17,884 bases of DNA from Chromatiales bacterium (GTDB lineage Bacteria; Pseudomonadota; Gammaproteobacteria; CAMYNG01): positions 1 to 17,884 of the forward strand of contig JALUTW010000049.1 in assembly GCA_027021685.1 (NCBI GenBank), written 5' to 3'. The translations under genes were made by a program, and so were the position numbers. This document shows, piece by piece, positions 13,047 through 17,884 of this stretch. Each line of letters opens with the position of its first letter. Positions within the stretch are counted from its first letter, which is position 1. Under the pieces are notes generated by a model, which did not search any database, was not told the DNA's origin, and was given only the letters and a program-made list of their open reading frames with translations.

Positions 13047-14124
13047 CCCGGCGCAGGGCGTGGGCGGTGAACAGGGCCAGGGTGAACACCACCAGCATCC
13101 CGGCCTGGTGGGCCGCGGCCAGGGGCACCGGCACGAACAGCAGCAGGGTGGCAATGCCCAGCCCGGCCTGCACCGGGACCGCCGCCGCCAGCAGGTTCAG
13201 GCCCAGGCGGGCCCGGGGCGGGAGGGTCCGGCGCCGGGCCCACCACCAGACGCCGAGGGTGCCGGCCAGCAGCAGCTCGGCCAGCAACCGGTGGTTGAAC
13301 TGCACCGCCGGGATGTGCTCGAACAGGTTGCGCCAGCCCGGGACCAGGGCCCAGTAGTCCGGCGGCAGCCACCGGTCCCCCATGAGCGGGAAGGTGTTGT
13401 AGGCCAGGCCCGCCTTGAGGCCCGCCACGAATCCACCCGAGAGCGCGGTGATGGCCACCCCCGCGGTCAGTACCGCCACCACCCGGCCGGCCCGTGCATC
13501 GGGGTTGTCGCGCTGCGGGTACAGGAGCGACAGGGCCAGCCACAGCATGTAGGCATAAATAAGGAGTGCCATGCCCAGGTGGGCGGTGAGGCGGTAGGGA
13601 CTCACGTGGGGCCGGTCCACGAGGCCGCTCTGCACCATGTACCAGCCCAGCAGACCCTGCAGCCCGCCCAGGATGAACAGGCTCACCAGCGGCCCCACCA
13701 TGGGCCGGCTGAAATGGCCCCGGACCAGGAAGTAGAGAAACGGCAGCAGGAAGACCAGGCCGATGAGCCGGCCCAGCAGCCGGTGTGCGTACTCGAACCA
13801 GAAGATGGACTTGAACTGGTCCAGCGTGATGCCGCGGTTTTTGAGCCGGTACTCCGGAAACTGCTTGTACCGATCGAAGGTCTGCCGCCAGTCGGCCTCG
13901 GACAGGGGCGGGACCACGCCCATGATGGGATCCCAGTCCACCATGGACAGGCCGGAACCGGTGAGCCGGGTCACGCCGCCCAGCACCACCATGGCGAAGA
14001 CCAGGGCGCAGCAGGCCAGCAGCCACGCCGCCACGGTGCGAGGCCGGCAGCTCAGAGGCGAGCGGGTGCCGGCGGCCGCAGGCGGGGTCGGAGACAGGAT
14101 GGCGGTGTCGTCCATGGTGCTCAT
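13039..14124 (-). CDS. ctaA: Heme A synthase, COX15/alphaproteobacterial type
   Basis: Heme A synthase oxidises the C8 methyl of heme O to give heme A. The 361-residue protein has about eight membrane helices and the COX15-type signature TRLTGSGLSMVDWDPIMG (52-69), without loop cysteines. The catalytic and ligand motif EYAHRLLGR (Glu111, His114) is intact, as are RLTAHLGMAL (His182), FNHRLLAE (His278) and AAAHQAG (His339). All four heme-ligand histidines are thus present. The ATG overlaps the stop of the upstream CtaA-like gene (ATGA). Its 3' end overlaps the 3' end of dnr by 8 bp on the opposite strand. Its position near the heme-copper operon suggests that it serves that enzyme or another heme A oxidase elsewhere. 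Confidence 0.9.
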   Translation of the reverse strand: MSTMDDTAILSPTPPAAAGTRSPLSCRPRTVAAWLLACCALVFAMVVLGGVTRLTGSGLSMVDWDPIMGVVPPLSEADWRQTFDRYKQFPEYRLKNRGITLDQFKSIFWFEYAHRLLGRLIGLVFLLPFLYFLVRGHFSRPMVGPLVSLFILGGLQGLLGWYMVQSGLVDRPHVSPYRLTAHLGMALLIYAYMLWLALSLLYPQRDNPDARAGRVVAVLTAGVAITALSGGFVAGLKAGLAYNTFPLMGDRWLPPDYWALVPGWRNLFEHIPAVQFNHRLLAELLLAGTLGVWWWARRRTLPPRARLGLNLLAAAVPVQAGLGIATLLLFVPVPLAAAHQAGMLVVFTLALFTAHALRRAT

Positions 14125-14981
14125 CCGGTGCGCGGGGCGCTCTTCCGCCACAGCAGGGTGAGACAGGCGGGCACCAGCAGTGCCGCTGCCAGGTTGTGCA
14201 CCAGGGCCGGGCCCAGGCCGGCGGGTGTGGCCGTGACCACCAGCCCCGACAGCACGGCCAGGGCCGTGATCCCCAGCACCGTGGCGGCGGTGCGGCGCAG
14301 CCCCGGCCTGCGCCATGCACCCAGCGCGGCGGCCACTGCGGGCAGCAGCACCACCGTGGCCCAGGCGTGCACCGCCGCCACCGGCACCCGTTGCCAGTCC
14401 AGCAGGACGCGCAGACTGCAGCCGCCGGTGGCCGCGCACGGCTGCAGTCCGAAGGTGGCACTGGAGACGGCGCCCAGCACCAGCACCAGCGTTGCACCGG
14501 CCAGTCCGCCCCGGGCCAGCCGCTGCAGGTGCCGGTCCCTTGCACCGCCGGACGCACGCGGCCCCTGTTGCAGCCACGCCAGCCACAACAGGGCCAGCAG
14601 CGCCATCCCGCCCAGCAGGTTGCCCAGGGTCACCGCCACGGGCGCCACGCCGCCGGACCAGATGCCCAGCGCGGCCAGCCCCGCGGTGAGGGCCGCCGCC
14701 GCCAGCAGCGGCGGCAGCATGGTGTGCGGACCCCGCCGCCACACCCGCCCCAGCAGTCCCAGCAGGATGAGCGCCAACCCGCCTGCGCTGGCCCGGTGCA
14801 CGCGCCGGGCCGGGTTCGCCCCGGTCTCGGCGGTACCGGCGAGGCGGCCGTAGCACTGCGGCCAGGGACTGCACCCCGGCCCGGATCGCACCAGCCGCAG
14901 CTGGGCACTGGCAGCGATGACGGCCAGCATCAGGCCCAGGGCCAGGACCAGCAGCAGGCGAGTGACCGGGTCGGCGCTCAC
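14121..14981 (-). CDS. CtaA/COX15 family protein, Cys-pair subtype, catalytic Glu replaced
   Basis: This 286-residue, roughly eight-helix protein has the loop motif SGPGCSPWPQCYG (Cys37, Cys43), the C-x5-C arrangement of gammaproteobacterial and Bacillus-type CtaA. A second cysteine pair lies in a later loop (PCAATGGC). The usual ExxHR motif reads RRVHR (59-63), so the Glu is Arg while His62 is kept. Further histidines that could be ligands are VHAW and VHNL. I place the start at the GTG at 14981 because GGAGG (complement of 14989-14993) lies 7 bases upstream; the TTG at 14987 would leave only one base. It is two bases after the DUF1566 gene stop and overlaps the next ctaA by ATGA. It may be a diverged or partner heme A synthase; activity is uncertain. 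Confidence 0.78.
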   Translation of the reverse strand: MSADPVTRLLLVLALGLMLAVIAASAQLRLVRSGPGCSPWPQCYGRLAGTAETGANPARRVHRASAGGLALILLGLLGRVWRRGPHTMLPPLLAAAALTAGLAALGIWSGGVAPVAVTLGNLLGGMALLALLWLAWLQQGPRASGGARDRHLQRLARGGLAGATLVLVLGAVSSATFGLQPCAATGGCSLRVLLDWQRVPVAAVHAWATVVLLPAVAAALGAWRRPGLRRTAATVLGITALAVLSGLVVTATPAGLGPALVHNLAAALLVPACLTLLWRKSAPRTG

Positions 14982-14983
14982 GG

Positions 14984-15637
14984 TCAATCCTCCGGCCGGG
15001 CCAGGCGGGTCTTCACCTCACCCCGCACCAGGCGCACGCGCTTGGCATTGGTCTTCCAGTCCACCTGGTTGTGGCCGTAGGCGAAGTTCCAGGCCCAGGC
15101 CCCGGGATAATACAGGTGGGTCTCGCTGGTCCAGTACTGATCCGCACGCGCGTTGGGAAAGAAGGCCGGGTCCTGGGTCGGGCCCGGATAACGGCGGTGG
15201 CGATCGTTGATGGAGGCGATCTCGGCCTGGTCAGGCAGCCGCCAGTCGTTGAAGCCGCACCAGCCGGCGGCGTTGACGGCCTCGATGAAGGCCAGGGTGT
15301 CGCAGGCGCTGCCCCGGCATTGTCCGCCGTCGCGTTTGCCCTCCGCCCCCTTGTTGCGCCGCGGGTCCGGGTCATACCAGGTATAGGTATGATCGGCATC
15401 GTGCAGGCCGCCGTCGCCCTGCTTCACCTCCCATACCAGCCCGGTGACGCGATCCCGGACACAGGCCCATGGCTGGCGGCCGAAGTCGCCCGTCCCCGTG
15501 TACCGCGTGCCATCCTGGTTGAGCCGCTCGAAGCGCGCCTCACCCTCCGGCATACGCTCCGACGGCGGCGATGACTTGCATCCGGCCGCGAGCAGCAGCA
15601 CGAAAAGGATTGTGCAGTGAACTGCTGGGATTTTCAT
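14984..15637 (-). CDS. DUF1566 (Lcl) lipoprotein
   Basis: The 217-residue protein has a lipoprotein signal (MKIPAVHC..., lipobox LAAGC, Cys20) and a DUF1566/Lcl-type domain: RLNQDGTRYTGTGDFGRQPW, VTGLVWEVK, TYTWYDPD, CDTLAF, GFNDWRLPDQAEI, AFFPNARADQYWTSE and RVRLVRGE. The domain is often found in exported proteins; its biochemical role is not known to me. I chose the ATG at 15637; upstream in-frame ATGs (15652, 15709) add residues with no signal-peptide character, and none has a good ribosome binding site. It is the first gene of a minus-strand unit with the two CtaA-family genes and diverges from the heme-copper operon, with FNR/Dnr boxes between. Confidence 0.82.
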   Translation of the reverse strand: MKIPAVHCTILFVLLLAAGCKSSPPSERMPEGEARFERLNQDGTRYTGTGDFGRQPWACVRDRVTGLVWEVKQGDGGLHDADHTYTWYDPDPRRNKGAEGKRDGGQCRGSACDTLAFIEAVNAAGWCGFNDWRLPDQAEIASINDRHRRYPGPTQDPAFFPNARADQYWTSETHLYYPGAWAWNFAYGHNQVDWKTNAKRVRLVRGEVKTRLARPED

Positions 15638-15674
15638 GTCAGGTCGGATCATCGGCGCAATCAACACCTTGCCG

Positions 15675-15688
15675 TTGACCTTAATCAA
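15675..15688. promoter_or_regulatory. FNR/Dnr-type box, upstream site
   Basis: TTGAC-CTTA-ATCAA matches TTGAT-N4-ATCAA at 9 of 10 positions. It is about 38 bp upstream of the lipoprotein ATG and 54 bp from the second box. For the minus strand it would centre near -41 of a start only about 3 bases before the ATG, with GATGAT as weak -10, so its target is unclear. It may be an auxiliary site for the plus-strand operon. Confidence 0.55.
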
Positions 15689-15735
15689 CACCACCGGCAT
15701 GCCAGACATCGAACCACCGGTGGGGCAGGCGCGTC

Positions 15736-15777
15736 TTGACCTAGGTCAAACACGATGTCCGTGTTTGGGTCTATGAA
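15736..15777 (+). promoter_or_regulatory. Dnr/FNR-dependent class II promoter of the heme-copper operon
   Basis: TTGAC-CTAG-GTCAA at 15736-15749 is a perfect 14-bp palindrome of the FNR/Dnr type (TTGAN-N4-NTCAA). A TATGAA -10 lies at 15772-15777. Taking +1 as 15784, the box centre is exactly -41.5 and the -10 is at -12 to -7, the standard class II activator geometry. The leader to the first gene (15854) would be about 70 bases. Confidence 0.75.
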
Positions 15778-15853
15778 TTGAAACACGCCGACCGGATGCC
15801 ATGGCAACGGCGCAAAGACAACGCCGCATGCAAGAACCAGAGGAGATTCGTCC

Positions 15854-16021
15854 ATGGCCGAGCACGTACACAACGAGTCATCCGAGGCCGAATCCATTCC
15901 CGTGATGCAGCGGATCCTGGACAACCCGTTTCTGCTGCTGTTCCTGGGCGTGGTGATGCCGACGGTGTTTTACATCATCTGGGGCATCATGGAAATCATC
16001 TCGATCCCCATTGCCAAATAG
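15854..16021 (+). CDS. 55-residue single-helix subunit of the heme-copper enzyme (subunit IIa-like)
   Basis: A short frame starts at the ATG at 15854, with AGAGGAG about 8 bases upstream, and ends TAG at 16019-16021. The first 25 residues are polar (MAEHVHNESSEAESIPV), followed by RILDNP and one long hydrophobic helix (about 29-50, LLLFLGVVMPTVFYIIWGIM) and a short end IPIAK. It is 51 bp before the subunit II gene, in the same orientation and behind the same promoter. In ba3-type oxidases a tiny one-helix subunit IIa supplies the helix missing from the shortened subunit II; this ORF has the right size, topology and position. No sequence match to a named family was possible to check. Confidence 0.7.
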   Translation: MAEHVHNESSEAESIPVMQRILDNPFLLLFLGVVMPTVFYIIWGIMEIISIPIAK

Positions 16022-16072
16022 CAACAACACCCGGCGCCGTCCCCTGTTCCGGCGTCGCAATGGAGGGCTGCC

Positions 16073-16615
16073 ATGAGCTCGATAATGCCACCGCACCAGA
16101 AGATCTGGTGGAAACAGCCGCTTGATCGCGTCGAGGGCATGTGGATCGCCATCGCCCTGCTGTGGTCCCTCATCATGTTTGCCATGATGCCGTTCTGGCA
16201 CGTCTACGGTAAACAGAACCTTTCCAACGAGGCCTACCGCACCACGCCTGAAGCATTCGGCAAGAAGGTCCAGGCCATGATCGACCAGTACACGGTGCGC
16301 ACCGAGACCGACCAGCAGATCCCGGTGGTGCGCCCGCCGGCAGGCAGCGATGTCTACCTGGCGGGGCGTCTGTGGCAGTGGTGGCCCATGCTGGAGCTGG
16401 AGAAGGGCAAGAGCTACCGGCTGCACCTGTCGTCCATGGACTGGCAGCATGGGTTCTCGCTGCAGCCCCTCAACATCAACCTGCAGATCATCCCGAACTA
16501 CGAAACGGTGGTGACCATCACGCCGGACACCAGCGGCGAATTCACCATCGTCTGCAACGAATACTGCGGCATCGGGCATCACTCCATGCTCGGAAAGATC
16601 TACGTCGTGGAATAG
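16073..16615 (+). CDS. CuA subunit II of a ba3-type/NO-reductase-like heme-copper enzyme
   Basis: Subunit II passes electrons from cytochrome c or another soluble donor through the binuclear CuA centre to subunit I. The 180-residue protein has a single membrane helix (about 22-43), typical of B-family (ba3) oxidases and related NO reductases, and an extracytoplasmic cupredoxin domain. All CuA ligands are visible: His126 in WQHGFSL and CNEYCGIGHHSM, giving Cys161, Glu163 (backbone), Cys165, His169 and Met172. GGAGGG is placed upstream of the ATG. It follows the one-helix gene by 51 bp and precedes subunit I by 13 bp. Candidate names are coxB, or norS if the enzyme is an sNOR; I give no symbol. 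Confidence 0.9.
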   Translation: MSSIMPPHQKIWWKQPLDRVEGMWIAIALLWSLIMFAMMPFWHVYGKQNLSNEAYRTTPEAFGKKVQAMIDQYTVRTETDQQIPVVRPPAGSDVYLAGRLWQWWPMLELEKGKSYRLHLSSMDWQHGFSLQPLNINLQIIPNYETVVTITPDTSGEFTIVCNEYCGIGHHSMLGKIYVVE

Positions 16616-16628
16616 GAGGACACCGCCA

Positions 16629-17884
16629 ATGGCCGACAACAATCTGTTCCGGGTCTGTCCCACGACCGGGCTCCAGTTCCACAAGCCTGCCGAGGCCCTG
16701 ATGAAGGCCAATGCCTTCGTCGCGGTGGTCATCCTGCTCATCGGTGGTGTTCTCGCCCTGCTGGTGACCCTGACCCGCTGGCCCGCCGTGCACCTGCTGC
16801 CTGCGGACCAGTTCTACCAGGCCCTCACCGCTCACGGCATCGACATGCTGATCTTCTGGATCATCTTCTTCGAGATAGCGGTGCTGTACTTCACCTCGTC
16901 CACGCTGTTGCGCTGCCGGCTGGCGACACCGCGCTGGGCCTGGGCCGGGTTCATCCTCATGGTGGTGGGCGCGGCCTGGACCAACATCGCCATCCTGCGC
17001 GGCGATTCCAGCGTGATGATGACGTCGTACGTGCCCATGCCGGCCAACCCCAACTTCTACCTCGGCCTGATCCTGTTTGCGGTGGGAGCGCTCATCGGCT
17101 GCTTCGTGTTTCTCGGCACCCTGGTCATCGCCCGGGCCGAGCGCACCTATGAGGGTTCCATCCCGCTGGTGACCTTTGGCGCACTCACTGCGGCCATCAT
17201 CGCAATCTTCACCATCGCCTCGGGGGCCATCATCCTGATTCCCACCTGGCTCTGGTCCGTCGGCTACATCAGCCAGATCGACCCGCTCATGTACCGCCTG
17301 GTCTGGTGGGGGATGGGGCATTCCTCGCAGCAGATCAACGTCTCTGCCCACGTGGCGGTGTGGTATGCCATCGCCGCCATCGTGTTCGGAGCCCGGCCCA
17401 TGTCGGAGAAGGTGAGCCGCTCGGCCTTCCTGCTCTACATCCTGTTCCTGCAGCTGGCGTGCGCCCACCATCTGCTGGTGGATCCGGGCATCAGCTCCGA
17501 GTGGAAAGTGTTCAACACCAGCTATGCCATGTACCTGGCAGTGCTGGCGTCCATGATCCACGGCCTGACGGTGCCGGGGTCCATCGAGGTGGCCCAGCGC
17601 GAGAAGGGCTTCAACCGCGGGCTGTTCGAGTGGATCCGCAAGGCCCCGTGGGGCAACCCCACGTTCTCCGGCATGTTCCTATCGCTCATCGGCTTCGGCT
17701 TCCTGGGCGGGATCTCCGGCGTCATCATGGGCACGGAGCAGATCAACATCATCATCCATAACACCATCTACGTGCCGGGCCACTTCCACGCCACGGTGGT
17801 GGTGGGTACCACGCTGGCCTTCATGGCGCTGACCTACTGGCTCATCCCGGTCCTGTTCCGTCGCGAGCTGGTTCTCAAGGGCCT
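16629..17884 (+). CDS. Heme-copper subunit I, B-family, active-site Tyr replaced by Gln (partial)
   Basis: AGGAGG (16614-16619) precedes the ATG, and the gene runs off the window after 418 codons. Topology and motifs follow the Thermus ba3 layout: low-spin heme ligand His69 (TAHGIDM), CuB ligand His231 (WWGMGHSS), CuB pair His280-His281 (CAHHLLVDPG) and VPGHFH with His385 and His387 for the two hemes. The 49-residue spacing from His231 to His280 equals that in ba3. What differs is the residue four after His231, the cross-linked Tyr of oxygen reductases (GHPxVY), which here is Gln235 (HSSQQ). Loss of this Tyr is characteristic of NO reductases of the superfamily. With CuA subunit II this points to an sNOR/eNOR-like CuA-NO reductase; I cannot fix the subfamily from the fragment. 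NorY is a possible name. Confidence 0.85.
   Translation, partial: MADNNLFRVCPTTGLQFHKPAEALMKANAFVAVVILLIGGVLALLVTLTRWPAVHLLPADQFYQALTAHGIDMLIFWIIFFEIAVLYFTSSTLLRCRLATPRWAWAGFILMVVGAAWTNIAILRGDSSVMMTSYVPMPANPNFYLGLILFAVGALIGCFVFLGTLVIARAERTYEGSIPLVTFGALTAAIIAIFTIASGAIILIPTWLWSVGYISQIDPLMYRLVWWGMGHSSQQINVSAHVAVWYAIAAIVFGARPMSEKVSRSAFLLYILFLQLACAHHLLVDPGISSEWKVFNTSYAMYLAVLASMIHGLTVPGSIEVAQREKGFNRGLFEWIRKAPWGNPTFSGMFLSLIGFGFLGGISGVIMGTEQINIIIHNTIYVPGHFHATVVVGTTLAFMALTYWLIPVLFRRELVLKG

Noticed and set aside
13018..14853. Plus-strand open frame of 611 codons
   Set aside because: It is antisense to two CtaA-family membrane proteins and has a low-complexity, non-protein-like composition.
16629..17884. 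cbb3-type oxidase subunit I or classical NorB
   Set aside because: A CuA subunit II precedes it and no CcoO/CcoP or NorC gene is seen; spacing of ligands follows ba3. cbb3 enzymes do place their Tyr on another helix, so completing the gene still matters.

Overview
The window looks like chromosome from a GC-rich gammaproteobacterium, most like Chromatiales/Ectothiorhodospiraceae. The evidence is the gene families (TypA, Pip, Dtd, YrfG, CysQ, Dnr), very high GC, many ATGA/GTGA translational couplings, and intergenic repeats of a kind common in gammaproteobacterial genomes. No tRNA, rRNA, CRISPR, transposase or phage gene was seen.

Left part (1-3800): two minus-strand exported proteins. One is a small lipoprotein with a fibronectin-III-like fold. 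The other is a 509-residue secreted protein with a metallopeptidase-like domain that has lost its zinc ligands, a DUF11-like domain and a Cys-containing C-terminal sorting tail. They are followed on the plus strand by a heavily degraded typA (bipA) pseudogene and a four-helix membrane protein of unknown function.

Middle (3800-9700): a plus-strand pair pip-dtd, then a 456-bp gene-free stretch packed with several classes of intergenic repeat and three tandem hairpins. Next is a tightly overlapped minus-strand operon: a hybrid sensor kinase, a GAF-GGDEF diguanylate cyclase and a short CPBP (glutamic-type) intramembrane protease resembling MrtJ. The protease may process the sorting tail of the protein at 625-2154. 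Divergent from the operon is a YkgJ-type cysteine-cluster protein with a clear -10 box.

Right part (9690-15640): a YrfG-type GMP/IMP nucleotidase, a secreted protein of unknown function, CysQ, a small CxxC thioredoxin-fold protein, and a Dnr-type Crp/Fnr regulator. Then come two heme A synthase-family genes of different subtypes in tandem and a DUF1566 lipoprotein.

Right edge (15640-17884): a heme-copper oxidoreductase operon that runs off the window: a 55-residue single-helix protein, a CuA subunit II and a subunit I. Subunit I keeps all heme and CuB histidines but has Gln where oxygen reductases have the cross-linked active-site Tyr. The operon is preceded by a perfect FNR/Dnr palindrome at -41.5 from a predicted start, and a dnr gene with its own box lies 3 kb away. 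Together these suggest a CuA-type nitric oxide reductase of the oxidase superfamily (sNOR/eNOR-like), controlled by Dnr, rather than an ordinary cytochrome oxidase. This is the most interesting system in the window.
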